Below, piece by piece: positions 42,845 to 56,737 of a stretch of DNA of 64,000 nucleotides (position 1 is its first letter; each line of letters opens with the position of its first letter). Where the stretch lies: NCBI RefSeq assembly GCF_014646075.1, contig NZ_BMMT01000007.1:179659-243658 (forward strand), read 5' to 3'. The position numbers were made by a program, and so were the translations under genes. The stretch comes from Saccharopolyspora thermophila (GTDB taxonomy: Bacteria > Actinomycetota > Actinomycetes > Mycobacteriales > Pseudonocardiaceae). The notes under the pieces are model-generated. The model saw only the letters and a list, made by a program, of their open reading frames with translations, did not search any database and had not been told where the DNA came from.

Positions 42845-43933
42845 ATGCCGCAGCACGTCCGCGGAGTCGTCTCGCTCGCGAAGGGCAAGCCCGTCACCGT
42901 CGAGACGATCGTGATCCCGGACCCGGGTCCTGGTGAGGCGGTGGTCCGGGTTCAGGCATGCGGGGTGTGCCACACGGACCTGCACTACCGGGAGGGTGGG
43001 ATCAACGACGAGTTCCCGTTCCTGCTGGGGCACGAGGCCGCCGGAGTCGTGGAATCGGTCGGTGAGGGCGTCGTCAACGTGGCCCCGGGTGACTACGTCA
43101 TCCTGAACTGGCGTGCGGTCTGCGGGCAGTGCCGTGCCTGCCGTAAGGGCAAGCCGCAGTACTGCTTCGACACACACAACGCGACGCAGAAGATGACCCT
43201 GGCTTCGGGGCAGGAACTGAGCCCGGCGCTGGGGATCGGGGCGTTCGCGGAGAAGACGCTGGTGGCCGCCGGGCAGTGCACGAAGGTTGATCCACGGGTC
43301 AGGCCGCAGGTGGCGGGCCTGCTCGGCTGCGGCGTGATGGCCGGCATCGGTGCCGCCATCAACACCGGGGAGGTGAGCCGCGGTGACTCGGTCGCGGTGA
43401 TCGGCTGCGGTGGGGTCGGTGACGCGGCCATCGCCGGGGCTGAGCTCGCCGGGGCGAGCACGATCGTGGCGGTGGACCGGGACCCGCGGAAGCTGGACAA
43501 GGCCCGGGAGTTCGGTGCCACCCACGTCGTCGACGCCCGGGAGACCGATGTCGTGGCGGCCATCCGGGAGTGCACCGGGGGCTTCGGCGCCGACGTGGTG
43601 ATCGACGCCGTGGGGCGCCCGGAGACCTGGAAGCAGGCGTTCGAGGCCCGTGACCTGGCCGGCACCGTCGTGCTTGTCGGCGTGCCGACGCCGGACATGA
43701 TGGCGCCGGAACTGCCGTTGATCGAGTACTTCGCTCGTGGGGGAGCGCTGAAGTCCTCGTGGTACGGCGACTGCTTGCCCTCGCGCGACTTCCCGGCACT
43801 GATCGACCTGCACCTACAGGGCCGGCTGCCGCTGGAGAAGTTCGTCACCGAGGAGATCTCCCTCGACTCGGTCGAGGCGGCCTTCGAGAAGATGCACCGC
43901 GGCGATGTGCTGCGTTCGGTGGTGGTCCTGTGA
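42845..43933 (+). CDS. mscR: S-(hydroxymethyl)mycothiol dehydrogenase (mycothiol-dependent formaldehyde dehydrogenase)
   Basis: A 362-residue zinc alcohol dehydrogenase-family enzyme. It oxidises the formaldehyde-mycothiol adduct to S-formylmycothiol with NAD+. Visible features: catalytic-zinc region [14 protein letters not shown] and GHEAAG, structural-zinc cysteines [15 protein letters not shown], Rossmann motif [13 protein letters not shown], and the family-specific NTHN-like DTHNATQKM. It detoxifies formaldehyde released when folate is not used by the demethylating oxidases. GTGA-coupled to the MBL-fold gene. GAAGGAG lies just upstream. Confidence 0.92.
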   Translation: MPQHVRGVVSLAKGKPVTVETIVIPDPGPGEAVVRVQACGVCHTDLHYREGGINDEFPFLLGHEAAGVVESVGEGVVNVAPGDYVILNWRAVCGQCRACRKGKPQYCFDTHNATQKMTLASGQELSPALGIGAFAEKTLVAAGQCTKVDPRVRPQVAGLLGCGVMAGIGAAINTGEVSRGDSVAVIGCGGVGDAAIAGAELAGASTIVAVDRDPRKLDKAREFGATHVVDARETDVVAAIRECTGGFGADVVIDAVGRPETWKQAFEARDLAGTVVLVGVPTPDMMAPELPLIEYFARGGALKSSWYGDCLPSRDFPALIDLHLQGRLPLEKFVTEEISLDSVEAAFEKMHRGDVLRSVVVL

Positions 43934-44556
43934 GTCCCATCGAGCACCTGGTCACCTCGGGCACCTTCTCCCTCGACGGGGGTACCTGGGAGGTGGACAA
44001 CAACGTCTGGCTCGTCGGTGACGACCGCGAGGTTGTCGTCATCGACCCCGCGCACGATGCCGAGGCGATCACGGCGCGGATCGGCGATCGCCGAGTGGTG
44101 GCGATCGTGTGCACCCACGCCCATGACGACCACGTCAACCAGGCCCCGGTGCTGTCTGACCGCTTCGATGCGCCCATCATGCTCCACCCGGCCGAAGCGC
44201 CGCTGTGGAAGCTGACCCATGCTGAGCGCCAGCCGGACCGGGAGCTGTGGGACGGGCAGATCCTCACCGTGGCCGGCATCGAGTTGCGGGTCCTGTCGAC
44301 GCCGGGGCACTCTCCGGGCTCCTGCTGCCTCTATGTCCCTGAGTTGGGCACCGTGTTCACCGGGGACACCCTGTTCCGGGGAGGACCGGGGGCCACCGGC
44401 AGGTCCTACTCCGACTTCGACACGATCATCGGCTCGATCAGCCGCACGCTGCTCGCCCTGCCGGCCGACACGATCGTCCACACCGGGCACGGCGCCGCCA
44501 CCACCATCGGCACCGAGGCGCCTCATCTGGAGGAGTGGATAGCGCGGGGCTACTGA
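43930..44556 (+). CDS. MBL-fold hydrolase coupled to mscR
   Basis: A 208-residue glyoxalase II-like metallo-beta-lactamase fold protein with the ligand motif THAHDDH, then [22 protein letters not shown] and IVHTGHG. GTG start overlaps the mscR stop, so it probably hydrolyses S-formylmycothiol or handles mycothiol conjugates from that step. A close paralogue is at 62908 beside a fragment of a second mscR. Confidence 0.85.
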   Translation: MSPIEHLVTSGTFSLDGGTWEVDNNVWLVGDDREVVVIDPAHDAEAITARIGDRRVVAIVCTHAHDDHVNQAPVLSDRFDAPIMLHPAEAPLWKLTHAERQPDRELWDGQILTVAGIELRVLSTPGHSPGSCCLYVPELGTVFTGDTLFRGGPGATGRSYSDFDTIIGSISRTLLALPADTIVHTGHGAATTIGTEAPHLEEWIARGY

Positions 44557-44630
44557 CAAAGCCCGGCATTCGCGAGAAGTTGTCCTCCGGCTGTTGACCG
44601 AGGGCGCAACAGCACCTAACGTGACATGTA

Positions 44631-44664
44631 ACTGATATATCAATCGTCCAATACTGATGTACTC
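44631..44664. promoter_or_regulatory. Two GntR-type sites 22 bp apart upstream of glyA
   Basis: The perfect palindrome TGATATATCA (44633-44642) in an ACTGATATATCAAT context, and TGATGTACTC (44655-44664), have centres 22 bp apart, ending 14 bp before the glyA ATG. Confidence 0.65.
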
Positions 44665-44678
44665 GGGAGGTCGGCCGC

Positions 44679-45980
44679 ATGTCCGCAACGGTTGGTCGTC
44701 AAGGGGCGCCGAGCGCCGAGAGAGTGCTCGGCCTGCCGCTGGCGGAGACGGACCCGGAGGTCCATGCGGCCGTCAGCCGGGAACTGGCCCGGCAGCGCAC
44801 CACGCTGGAGATGATCGCGAGCGAGAACTTCGCGCCGCTGAGCGTGATGCAGGCCCAGGGCTCGGTGCTGACCAACAAGTACGCCGAGGGATATCCGGGG
44901 CGTCGCTACTACGGTGGCTGCGAGAACGTCGACGAGATCGAGCAGCTGGCGATCAACCGGGTCACCGCGCTGTTCGGGGCCGACTACGCGAACGTGCAGC
45001 CGCACTCCGGCGCGCAGGCGAACTCCGCGGTCATGGCGGCGTTGCTGGAACCGGGCGACACCTTCCTCGGCCTGGACCTCGCGCACGGCGGGCACCTGAC
45101 CCATGGGATGCGTCTGACCTTCTCGGGGAAGTACTTCAACGCTGTCGCCTACCACGTGCGCGAGAGCGACCACCTCGTCGACATGGCGGAGGTGGAGCGG
45201 CTGGCCAAGGAACACCGGCCGAAACTGATCATCGCGGGGTGGTCGGCCTACCCGCGGCACCTGGACTTCGCGGAGTTCCGGCGGATCGCCGACGAGGTCG
45301 GCGCCTACCTGATGGTGGACATGGCGCATTTCGCCGGGCTCGTGGCCGCCGGGCTGCATCCCTCGCCGGTGCCGCACGCGCACGTGGTCACCTCGACCAC
45401 CCACAAGACGCTGGGCGGCCCGCGAGGCGGCGTCGTGCTCGCCCAGGCGGACCTGGGGAAGAAGCTCAACTCCAGCGTCTTCCCCGGCCTGCAGGGCGGA
45501 CCGCTCGAGCACGTGATCGCGGGCAAGGCGGTGGCGTTCAAGCTCGCCGGCGAACCGGCGTTCCGCGAACGGCAGGAGCGCACCCTCGCCGGCGCGAAGA
45601 TCCTCGCCGACCGGCTGCTGCAGGAGCCGAACGTCGGTGTGGTCTCCGGCGGCACCGACGTGCACCTGGTGCTGGTGGATCTGCGTAACTCCGAAATGGA
45701 CGGCAAGCAGGCCGAGGACCGGCTGCACCGGGTCGGCATCACGGTGAACCGCAACGCGGTTCCGTTCGACCCGCGCCCGCCGATGATCTCCTCCGGGGTG
45801 CGCATCGGCACTCCGGCGCTGGCCGCGCGCGGCTTCGGTGACGAGGAATTCGCCGAGGTGTCCGACATCATCGCGCTGGCGCTCCGCCCCGAGACCACCG
45901 AAGCCGGACTCGACGCCCTCGCCGACCGCGTCGCGAAACTCGCTGAAAGTCGTCCTCTCTACCCGGAGCTGCAGGCATGA
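44679..45980 (+). CDS. glyA: Serine hydroxymethyltransferase
   Basis: A 433-residue PLP enzyme that interconverts glycine plus 5,10-methylene-THF and serine plus THF. The PLP lysine is Lys243 in [14 protein letters not shown]; other family blocks are [20 protein letters not shown] and FPGLQGGP. It uses the glycine and methylene-THF made from sarcosine to form serine, which SdaA turns into pyruvate. First gene of the sarcosine oxidase operon (ATGA overlap with soxB). Likely a dedicated, second SHMT besides the housekeeping one. Confidence 0.95.
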   Translation: MSATVGRQGAPSAERVLGLPLAETDPEVHAAVSRELARQRTTLEMIASENFAPLSVMQAQGSVLTNKYAEGYPGRRYYGGCENVDEIEQLAINRVTALFGADYANVQPHSGAQANSAVMAALLEPGDTFLGLDLAHGGHLTHGMRLTFSGKYFNAVAYHVRESDHLVDMAEVERLAKEHRPKLIIAGWSAYPRHLDFAEFRRIADEVGAYLMVDMAHFAGLVAAGLHPSPVPHAHVVTSTTHKTLGGPRGGVVLAQADLGKKLNSSVFPGLQGGPLEHVIAGKAVAFKLAGEPAFRERQERTLAGAKILADRLLQEPNVGVVSGGTDVHLVLVDLRNSEMDGKQAEDRLHRVGITVNRNAVPFDPRPPMISSGVRIGTPALAARGFGDEEFAEVSDIIALALRPETTEAGLDALADRVAKLAESRPLYPELQA

Positions 45981-47215
45981 CCGCACACACCACGCCGCCC
46001 GGCGCGCACCTGCCCGAACACCCCGACTTCCTCTGGCGCAACCCGGAACCGAAGAAGTCCTACGACGTGGTCATCGTCGGGGGTGGCGGGCACGGCTTGG
46101 CGACCGCGCACTACCTGGCGAAGAACCACGGCATCACCAACGTCGCCGTGCTGGAGAAGGGGTGGCTCGCGGGCGGCAACATGGCCCGCAACACCACGCT
46201 GATCCGCTCCAACTACCTGTGGGACGAATCCGCGGCGATCTACGAGCACTCCCTGAAGCTGTGGGAGGGCCTGGAGGAGGACCTCGACTACCCCATCCTG
46301 TTCGACCAGCGCGGTGTGCTCAACCTCGCCCACACCGAGCAGGACATCCGCGACTCGATCCGCCGGGTCGAGGCCAACAAGCTCAACGGCATCGACGCGG
46401 AGTGGCTGAGCCCGCAGGAGATCAAGCAGATCTGCCCGATCGTCAACGTCTCCGACAACATCCGCTACCCGGTGCAGGGCGCCACGTACCAGCCGCGGGC
46501 CGGGATCGCCAAGCACGACTACGTCGCCTGGGGCTTCGCTCGTCGTGCGAGCGAGGCCGGAATCGACCTGATCCAGGACTGCGAGGTCACCGGGTTCACC
46601 GTCGACGGCGAACGGGTGACCGGCGTGCGCACCACCCGCGGTGACATCGCCTGCGGGACCGTCGCGCTGTGCGCGGCGGGGCACACCTCCGTTCTGCTGG
46701 ACATGCTCGGTGTCCGCACCCCGCTGCAGTCGCACCCGCTACAGGCGCTGGTGTCGGAGCTGTTGGAGCCGGTGCACCCGACCATCGTGATGTCCAACGC
46801 CGTGCACGTGTACGTCTCCCAGGCGCACAAGGGCGAACTGGTGATGGGCGCGGGCGTGGATTCCTACAACGGCTACGGCCAGCGCGGCGCGTTCCACATC
46901 ATCGAGCGGCAGATGGCCGCTGCGGTGGAACTGTTCCCCGTGTTCGCCCGCGCGCACCTGCTGCGCACCTGGGCCGGGATCGTCGACGTCACACCGGACG
47001 CCAGCCCCATCATCGGGCACACCCCCTACGAGAACGTCTTCGTCAACGCCGGCTGGGGGACCGGGGGTTTCAAGGCCACGCCGGGTATCGGTTGGTGCTA
47101 CGCGCACACCATCGCGCACGGTGAGCCGCATCCGTACGTCGCCCCGTTCGGCCTCGACCGCTTCACGACAGGGGCGCTCGTGGACGAACACGGCGCCGCT
47201 GCCGTCGCCCACTGA
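45977..47215 (+). CDS. soxB: Heterotetrameric sarcosine oxidase beta subunit
   Basis: A 412-residue flavoprotein subunit that holds FAD and covalent FMN and oxidises sarcosine. FAD-binding [20 protein letters not shown] is at 31-50. His180 in [14 protein letters not shown] is the position of the covalent FMN link in characterised enzymes. C-terminal [14 protein letters not shown] is conserved. Order soxB-soxD-soxA-soxG with SHMT in front is the classic arrangement. Confidence 0.95.
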   Translation: MTAHTTPPGAHLPEHPDFLWRNPEPKKSYDVVIVGGGGHGLATAHYLAKNHGITNVAVLEKGWLAGGNMARNTTLIRSNYLWDESAAIYEHSLKLWEGLEEDLDYPILFDQRGVLNLAHTEQDIRDSIRRVEANKLNGIDAEWLSPQEIKQICPIVNVSDNIRYPVQGATYQPRAGIAKHDYVAWGFARRASEAGIDLIQDCEVTGFTVDGERVTGVRTTRGDIACGTVALCAAGHTSVLLDMLGVRTPLQSHPLQALVSELLEPVHPTIVMSNAVHVYVSQAHKGELVMGAGVDSYNGYGQRGAFHIIERQMAAAVELFPVFARAHLLRTWAGIVDVTPDASPIIGHTPYENVFVNAGWGTGGFKATPGIGWCYAHTIAHGEPHPYVAPFGLDRFTTGALVDEHGAAAVAH

Positions 47216-47229
47216 ATCCGAGGACTGCC

Positions 47230-47541
47230 ATGCAACTGATTCACTGCCCGTGGTGCGGCCCCCGCGAGGAGGTCGAGTTCCACTACGGCGGCCAAGCCGA
47301 CATCTCCTACCCCGACGACCCCGCGGCCCTGTCGGATCAGGAATGGGCCGAGTACGTGTTCTACCGCGACAACCACAAGGGCCCGTTCGCGGAGCGGTGG
47401 AGCCACAGCGCCGGCTGCCGGCGCTGGTTCAACGCCGTCCGGGACACCCGCACGTACGAGTTCCTCGCCATCTACAAGGTCGGTGAACCCGTGCCCGAGG
47501 TTCCCGGGCTGGACACGACGAAGACGGAGGTGCGGGCATGA
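47230..47541 (+). CDS. soxD: Sarcosine oxidase delta subunit
   Basis: A 103-residue zinc protein (MQLIHCPWCGPREEVEFHYG) with the typical CPWCG, FHYGG and AGCRRWF motifs of SoxD, which binds zinc through Cys/His. Its stop overlaps soxA. Structural subunit of the cytosolic tetramer. Confidence 0.94.
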   Translation: MQLIHCPWCGPREEVEFHYGGQADISYPDDPAALSDQEWAEYVFYRDNHKGPFAERWSHSAGCRRWFNAVRDTRTYEFLAIYKVGEPVPEVPGLDTTKTEVRA

Positions 47542-50310
47542 GCCGGATCGACGGATACGGCCGGATCGACCGCGGTCGCACGCTCACCTTCACCTTCGAC
47601 GGCCGCACCTATACCGGCCACCCAGGTGACACGCTGGCGTCCGCCCTGCTGGCCAACGGGGTCCACTGCATCGGCACCAGCGTGAAGCTGGGGCGGCCGC
47701 GCGGGATCGGGGCGGCATGGACCGAGGACCCGACCGGCCTGGTGCAGATCGAGGAGCCCTTCCCGGAGCCGATGCTGCAGGCGGCCACGGTCGAGCTGAC
47801 CGACGGGCTCGTCGCTCGGGGCGTCAACGGGCAGGGCCGCCTTGCCGAGGTGCCCGATCCCGCGCGCTACGACCGCAAACACACCCACACCGACACCCTG
47901 GTGATCGGCGCCGGCCCGGCGGGACTGCTGGCCGCACGCAGCGCCGCCCGCGCCGGGAAAAGCGTCGTCCTGGTCGACGATCGCCCCACCGCGGGCGGCA
48001 GCCTGACCGGCACCGAGCGGCTGGACGGGCGGCCGGCGCTGGAGTTCGTGGCGGAGGTCGTCGCCGAACTGGCCGCGAACCCCGATGTGCTGCACCTGCA
48101 GCGCACGACGGCGTTCTGCCACTACGACGACGGGTTCGTGCTCGCAGTGGAGCGCCGCACCGACCACCTCGGTCCCGAGGCGCCACCGAACTGCTCCCGC
48201 CAGCGGGTGCACCGCATCCGCGCGCAGCACGTCGTCATCGCGACCGGCGCTCATGAGCGGCCGATCGTGTTCGAGGACAACGACCGTCCCGGAATCATGC
48301 TCGCTTCGGCGGCACGGGACTACCTGCACCGCTACGGCGTGCTCGCCGGCCGACAGGTTGTCGTGTTCACCAGCGACGACTCCGCCTACGCCGCGGCGAT
48401 CGACCTTGCCGACGCCGGTGCGCACGTCACCATCCTCGACGCCAGGGACGAGCTGCCGCCGGAATGGGCAACGCGTGCGGGGCAACGAGGTGTCGAGGTG
48501 TCCGCGTCCACTGTGGTCATCGGCACCGAAGGCGAGGAGCGCGTCAGTGCGGTGCTCGCGCGCAACGGCGATGACGAGGTGCGTCTGGCTGCGGACCTGC
48601 TGCTGGTGTCGGGTGGCTGGACCCCGGTGGTGCACCTGTTCAGCCACATCAGGGGCGCGCTGGCCTACGACGCGTCGCTCGGTGCGTTCCGGCCGGCCGG
48701 GAGCCTGCCCGGAGTGACCGTGATCGGCGCCGCCAACGGGGTCCTCGACCTGGCCGGCGTGGTGCGCGACGGGGCCGGTGCCGAGGCGCCGGCGGTCGGC
48801 ACCGAGCCGGCCCGCACTCCGACGAAGGTGATCTGGCGCACGGAAGGTGATCCGCAGCGGCAGTTCGTCGACATCCAGCGGGACGCCACGGTGACCGACA
48901 TCTCCCGCGCGGTCGGCGCCGGCCTGCGTTCGGTGGAGCACGTCAAGCGCTACACCACGATCGGCACCGCGCACGACCAGGGCAAGACCTCGGGGGTGAT
49001 CGCCTCCGGTATCACCGCCGAGCTGCTGGGCCGTCCGATCGAGGAACTGGGCACCACCACCTACCGGCCGCCCTACACGCCGGTGGCCTTCGCCGCATTG
49101 GCCGGACGGGAACGCGGCAACCTGTTCGACCCCGTACGGATCACCGCCGTGCACTCCTGGCACGTCGAAGCCGGTGCGGTGTTCGAAGACGTGGGGCAGT
49201 GGAAGCGCGCCCGCTACTACCCGAAGCCCGGCGAGGACATGGAGTCCGCCGTGTTGCGGGAGTGCGCGGCAACGCGTGCCGGGGTCGGCATCCTCGACGG
49301 CTCGACGCTGGGCAAGATCGACGTCCAGGGACCTGATGCGGGTGTGTTCCTCGACCGGATCTACACCAACATGATGAGCACGCTCAAGGTGGGCCGCGTG
49401 CGCTACGGCGTCATGTGCGGCAACGACGGCATGGTCATCGACGACGGCACGGTGCTGCGGATCGAGGAGAACCGCTTCCTCGTCACCACGACCACCGGTG
49501 GGGCGGCGAAGATCCTGGACTGGATGGAGGAGTGGCTCCAGACGGAGTGGCCCGAACTGCGCGTGCACCTCGCCTCGGTCACCGAGCAGTGGGCGGTGTT
49601 CCCGGTCGTCGGCCCGCGCTCGCGCGAGGTGATCGGCGAGGTGTTCCCTGATCTGGACGTGTCGAACGAGGCGTTCCCGTTCATGTCGTGGAAGGACACC
49701 ACGCTCGACGGCGTTCCGGTCCGCGTCGCCAGGATCTCCTTCTCCGGCGAGTTGGCCTACGAGGTCAACATCAACTCCTGGTACGGGCTTGCGATGTGGA
49801 AGAGGCTGCTGGAGGCCGGCGAGCGTTTCGACATCACGCCGTATGGAACCGAGACGATGCACGTGCTGCGCGCGGAGAAGGGCTACCCGATCATCGGGCA
49901 GGACACCGACGGCACGGTCACTCCTCAGGACCTCGGCATGCACTGGGTGGTGTCGAAGAAGAAGGAGGACTTCATCGGCAAGCGTTCATTCTCCCGGGCC
50001 GAGAACCGCAACCCGCTGCGCAAGCAACTCGTCTCCTTGCTGCCGACCGACGGGCGTACCAAGCTGCGCGAGGGCTCGCAGATCGTGGAGTACCGCGCGG
50101 ACGGGACCCTTCCCGAGCCGCCGGTCCCGATGCTCGGTCACGTCACCTCGAGTTACCGCAGTGCCGAGCTGGGGCGCCCGTTCGCGTTGGCGCTGGTGAA
50201 GAACGGCCGCGCGCGAATCGGAGAACTGGTGCACGTGCCAATGGACGGCGCGCTGATCGAGGCGGAGATCGGCGACACCGTGCTGGTGGACCCGGAAGGA
50301 GCACGCCGCG

Positions 50311-50318
<8 letters not shown>
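47538..50318 (+). CDS. soxA: Sarcosine oxidase alpha subunit
   Basis: A 926-residue subunit. The N-terminal 2Fe-2S-ferredoxin-like fold (~15-95; HPGDTLASALLANG) lacks cluster cysteines as usual. An NAD-binding domain follows (TLVIGAGPAGLLAARSAARA, ~116). The C-terminal GcvT-like tetrahydrofolate domain (~520-926; AGVGILDGSTLGKIDVQGPD, ELAYEVNINSWYG) captures the methyl carbon as 5,10-methylene-THF. Translationally coupled to soxD and soxG. Confidence 0.94.
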
Positions 50319-53470
<3,152 letters not shown>

Positions 53471-53480
53471 CCCCTGAGCC

Positions 53481-53518
53481 GGGGTGCGCGGTATTGGCGG
53501 TCGGTGACCGCGCACCCC
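53481..53518 (+). terminator. Hairpin after the dimethylglycine oxidase gene
   Basis: GGGGTGCGCGGT and ACCGCGCACCCC form a perfect 12-bp stem with a 14-base loop, starting 10 bp after the stop codon and 45 bp before the next gene. It may terminate or attenuate read-through into the folate genes. Confidence 0.65.
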
Positions 53519-53562
53519 ACCTTACCCGCGGGCCCAGCCCGCCGAGCAGGAAGACCGATGCC

Positions 53563-54183
53563 ATGCGTAGGGAAACCCTCGAATCCTTCCTGGGTTCGCT
53601 CGCCGCCCGAGTGCCAGCCCCGGGAGGCGGGGCCAGCGCCGGGCTGCACGCTGCCCAGGCCGCCGCACTGGTCGGGATGGTCGCCCGCTACACCGACGGC
53701 GCGAAGTACGCAGAGCATGCCGCGACCGTCACAGCGGTGCGCAACGCCGCTGACGAGCTTCGCGAGCTCGCGCTGACGCTCACCGAAGAAGACGCCACCG
53801 CCTTCGGAGCTGTTGGGGCTGCCTACGCACTCCCGCGGTCCACCGACGAGGAGAAGGCCGCTCGTTCCCAGGCGATCGCGACGGCCCTGATCGGGGCGGG
53901 CCGGGTGCCCGCGAAGGTGGTCGCGGTTGCCGGGCAGATCGTCGGCCTGGCCGAACAGCTGCTTCCGATTGGTAACCGCAACGTGATCAGCGACATCGCA
54001 GCCGCTGCGGATGCTGCCCGCGCCGCAGCAACCACAGCGCGGGTGAACGTGGAGATCAACCTCGCCGGGATCACCGGAGCCGAGGAACGCGCCGAGCTGG
54101 CCACCGCCATTGCCGACGTTGACGACATCGCCGCGCGCGCCGACAAGGTGACCGCCGCGGTACGGGAGGTAATCAGTCGATGA
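53563..54183 (+). CDS. Cyclodeaminase/cyclohydrolase-family protein (methenyl-THF cyclohydrolase, FchA-like)
   Basis: A 206-residue all-helical protein of the formiminotransferase-cyclodeaminase C-terminal family: VPAPGGGASAGLHAAQAAAL near 17, then LTLTEEDATAF and PIGNRNVISDIAAAADAARA. Stand-alone members (FchA) hydrolyse 5,10-methenyl-THF to 10-formyl-THF. It is ATGA-coupled to a FolD that lacks the cyclohydrolase lysine, so it probably supplies the missing step. ATG at 53563 with AGGAAG upstream. Confidence 0.88.
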   Translation: MRRETLESFLGSLAARVPAPGGGASAGLHAAQAAALVGMVARYTDGAKYAEHAATVTAVRNAADELRELALTLTEEDATAFGAVGAAYALPRSTDEEKAARSQAIATALIGAGRVPAKVVAVAGQIVGLAEQLLPIGNRNVISDIAAAADAARAAATTARVNVEINLAGITGAEERAELATAIADVDDIAARADKVTAAVREVISR

Positions 54184-55058
54184 CCGGACAACTCGTCTCC
54201 GACGAGCCGACAACAGCCGTACTCAGCGGCGTCGCGCTCGCCAAGGAGATCCGAGCCGGAGTCACCACCACTGCGGCGGCGCTCGCCGAGGCCGGTATCC
54301 CGCCGCGCCTGGCGGTCGTGGTCGCCACCGACGATGAGTCCACCGCCTGGTATGTCCGCTCCATCGCGAACGCCGCAGCCAAGACGGGCATCCGGTGCGA
54401 CGTCGTCGATCTGGGAGCCGACGCGAAGCCCGACCGGATCCGAACCGAGCTCGCCGCCCTGAGCGCGGACCCCACGGTGCACGGGATCATGCTGCAGACC
54501 CCGTTGCCCGGCGGGGCGTCCGTCGAGGACCTCGCGGCGTCGATCGCCCCGGACAAGGACGTGGATGGCGCGAATCCGGTGTCACTGGGCCGGCTCAGCG
54601 CCGGGCTGCCCGCATTCGTGCCGGCGACGGCCGCGGCGGTGCTGGAACTGCTGGATCACTACGAGGTTCCGCTGGCGGGGCGCCGTGCCGTGGTCGTCGG
54701 CCGCTCCAACGTCGTGGGCAAACCAGCAGCCCAGTTGCTGCTGCGTCGTGACGCGACGGTGACCGTGTGCCACCGCTACACCCGGGACCTCGCCGCGCAT
54801 ACCCGTCCTGCCGAGATTTTGGTGGTGGCCGTGGGCCGGGCCGGTCTGATCGGCGCTGAGCACGTCAGTCCTGGCGCGGTCGTGATCGACGTCGGTACCA
54901 ATCCGACGGCCGATGGCGGCCTGGTCGGTGACGTGGACGCAGCCGCGGTAACCGGGTCGGTGGCGGGGCTGACGCCGGTGCCCGGTGGCGTCGGACCGGT
55001 GACCACGGCCCTGCTGTTGCGGCACACCGTCGAGTCCGCTTCCCGGAGCACAGCATGA
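54180..55058 (+). CDS. folD: FolD-family methylene-THF dehydrogenase lacking the cyclohydrolase lysine
   Basis: A 292-residue FolD homologue: DKDVDGANPVSLGRL, AVVVGRSNVVGKPAAQLLLR (Rossmann), TPVPGGVGPVTTALLL. In FolD the YxxxK lysine is needed for cyclohydrolase activity; here the motif reads YVRSI (Tyr58, Ile62). The protein should therefore oxidise methylene-THF to methenyl-THF but not hydrolyse it, leaving that to the upstream cyclohydrolase. Coupled to both neighbours by 4-bp overlaps. Confidence 0.9.
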   Translation: MTGQLVSDEPTTAVLSGVALAKEIRAGVTTTAAALAEAGIPPRLAVVVATDDESTAWYVRSIANAAAKTGIRCDVVDLGADAKPDRIRTELAALSADPTVHGIMLQTPLPGGASVEDLAASIAPDKDVDGANPVSLGRLSAGLPAFVPATAAAVLELLDHYEVPLAGRRAVVVGRSNVVGKPAAQLLLRRDATVTVCHRYTRDLAAHTRPAEILVVAVGRAGLIGAEHVSPGAVVIDVGTNPTADGGLVGDVDAAAVTGSVAGLTPVPGGVGPVTTALLLRHTVESASRSTA

Positions 55059-55930
55059 CCCAGCCGCGAACCACTGCTCGCGGCCCGGGTGCTCCCTCGG
55101 CTGGTGCTGCGGTGGGACGCCTGCTTCAAATGCTGCACGGCCCGCGCCGACTGGTGTGCGGAATCCTTAACGTCACACCGGATTCGTTCTCCGACGGTGG
55201 CGTCTACTGGCGCAACGGCGCGGCCGTCTGGCACGGGCTCCGCCTGATCGACGAGGGTGCCGACATCCTCGACATCGGCGGCGAATCGACGCGGCCGGGC
55301 GCGCATCCACCGAGCGTCGCGGAGGAACTCGACCGCGTGGTGGGCGTCATCGAGCAGCTGGCGCGGCGGACCGACACCCCGCTGTCGATCGACACCTCCC
55401 GTCCGGAGGTGATGCGGGAGGCCGTGGCCGCCGGGGCGGTGCTGATCAATGATGTCCGCGCGTTGCGCTATCCCGGTGCGGTCGAGACCGCGGCCGGACT
55501 GGGCGTGCCCGTCTGCCTGTCGCACATGCTCCGGCCGCCGCACCTGATGCAGCACAACCCGAGCTATGTCGACGTGCTGGCCGAGGTGGCAGAGTTCCTG
55601 CGGGACCGGATCGACGTGTGCGTGAGCGCGGGCATCCCGCGCGAGCACCTGGTGATCGACCCGGGGTTCGGCTTCGGCAAGACCCTGGAGCACAACCTGA
55701 CCCTGCTGCGCTCGCTCAACACCTTCACCGAGCTCGGGGCACCCGTGATGGCCGGGCTGTCGCGCAAGGCGATGCTCGGCCAGATCACCGGACGGCCGGT
55801 GGGGGAGCGGGTGGCCGCGTCGGTCAGCGCTGCGGTGCTGGCGGCGCAGCGGGGCGCGAAGATCCTTCGGGTGCATGACGTGGCGGCCACGGTCGACGCG
55901 CTCCGGGTGCTCGGTGCGATCGAGGGGTGA
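55055..55930 (+). CDS. folP: Dihydropteroate synthase embedded in the C1 operon
   Basis: A 291-residue TIM-barrel enzyme joining p-aminobenzoate to the pterin pyrophosphate in folate synthesis. Motifs intact: CGILNVTPDSFSDGG, DIGGESTRPGA, LINDVRAL, IDPGFGFGKT, AGLSRKAMLG, RVHDVAATVDAL. The first ~30 residues are an unconserved extension. ATGA-coupled to folD, so folate supply is tied to methyl catabolism. Likely a second copy besides a housekeeping folP. Confidence 0.92.
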   Translation: MTQPRTTARGPGAPSAGAAVGRLLQMLHGPRRLVCGILNVTPDSFSDGGVYWRNGAAVWHGLRLIDEGADILDIGGESTRPGAHPPSVAEELDRVVGVIEQLARRTDTPLSIDTSRPEVMREAVAAGAVLINDVRALRYPGAVETAAGLGVPVCLSHMLRPPHLMQHNPSYVDVLAEVAEFLRDRIDVCVSAGIPREHLVIDPGFGFGKTLEHNLTLLRSLNTFTELGAPVMAGLSRKAMLGQITGRPVGERVAASVSAAVLAAQRGAKILRVHDVAATVDALRVLGAIEG

Positions 55931-55950
55931 GCGGCCGGCGATGCGGGCGG

Positions 55951-56625
55951 TCAGATGATCGCCCGGATCGCCTTCTCGAATCCGGTGACGTGGTCCCGGG
56001 CGATCTTCTCGGCCTTGCGGCTCTCGCCGTCGGCGACGGCCCGCAACAGGCCCACGTGTTCCTCGATGTGGCGGTCGAAATGCGTGACGCGGTCCAGGAA
56101 GACGCAAAAGATCCGCGTGGCCAGGTTGTTGTAGCGCACCAGGGTGTCTTCCAGGTGCGGATTGCCGGCGGCCCGGTAGACCGAGCGGTGCACCCGCAGG
56201 TCCCACCGCATCAGCTCGTGGCGGGACATGGCCATCACATCGTTGTTCTGGATGGTGTCGGCGAGCTCGGCCAGCTTGGTGCGCATGGCCTTCGCGGCGT
56301 TCTCGGCGGCGCGGCGGGCGGCCAGCGGCTCGAGCTGCACGCGGATCTCGGAGATGTAGGCGAGGTCGGTGATGTCCACGCCGGTGGCGAACGTGCCGCG
56401 GCGCGGGTAGGAGACCACCAGGCGATCGACCTCGAGGCGCTTGAGCGCTTCGCGGACGGGGGTGCGGCCGATGCCGAGGGCCTCGCTGAGGGCCAGGTCG
56501 TCGATCGGCGCCATCGGCGGGATGTCCAGCATGATCAGCTGGTCCTGGATCGCGGCGTAGGCGCGTTCGGCCAACGACGTCGGCGCCGGTTCGAGTTCTT
56601 GTGGGGCAGTGATCACGGCCATCAT
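55951..56625 (-). CDS. GntR-family (FCD-type) regulator of the betaine/C1 island
   Basis: A 224-residue GntR regulator: winged helix (~15-80; LALSEALGIGRTPVREALKR) and an FCD helical effector domain (~90-215; DLRVHRSVYRAAGNPHLEDT, HVGLLRAVADGESRKAEKIA). It is divergent from sdaA, and the region between them carries two copies of an AT-rich palindrome also found before glyA, mscR and the MHS transporter, so it is the best candidate to bind that motif. Start at the first of two ATGs (56625); an open frame extends to 56796 but crosses the sdaA promoter. Effector unknown. Confidence 0.87.
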   Translation of the reverse strand: MMAVITAPQELEPAPTSLAERAYAAIQDQLIMLDIPPMAPIDDLALSEALGIGRTPVREALKRLEVDRLVVSYPRRGTFATGVDITDLAYISEIRVQLEPLAARRAAENAAKAMRTKLAELADTIQNNDVMAMSRHELMRWDLRVHRSVYRAAGNPHLEDTLVRYNNLATRIFCVFLDRVTHFDRHIEEHVGLLRAVADGESRKAEKIARDHVTGFEKAIRAII

Positions 56626-56666
56626 CTTAGGGCCTGAAATCCAGGAGGACGCACACACCCATGCTT

Positions 56667-56701
56667 CTGATGTATCTGTTGCGCAGAACTGATATATTAG
56701 T
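56667..56701. promoter_or_regulatory. Two GntR-type sites 22 bp apart between gntR and sdaA
   Basis: TGATGTATCT (56668-56677) and ACTGATATATTAGT (56688-56701; core 56690-56699) have centres 22 bp apart and can control both divergent genes. Confidence 0.65.
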
Positions 56702-56737
56702 TCCCCATCTGAGGGATCACGGACCAGGGAGACGCTG

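Noticed and set aside
47472..49943. Minus-strand open frame of 823 codons opposite soxA
   Set aside because: Shadow of soxA; composition is that of antisense GC-rich coding DNA and it shows no family motif.
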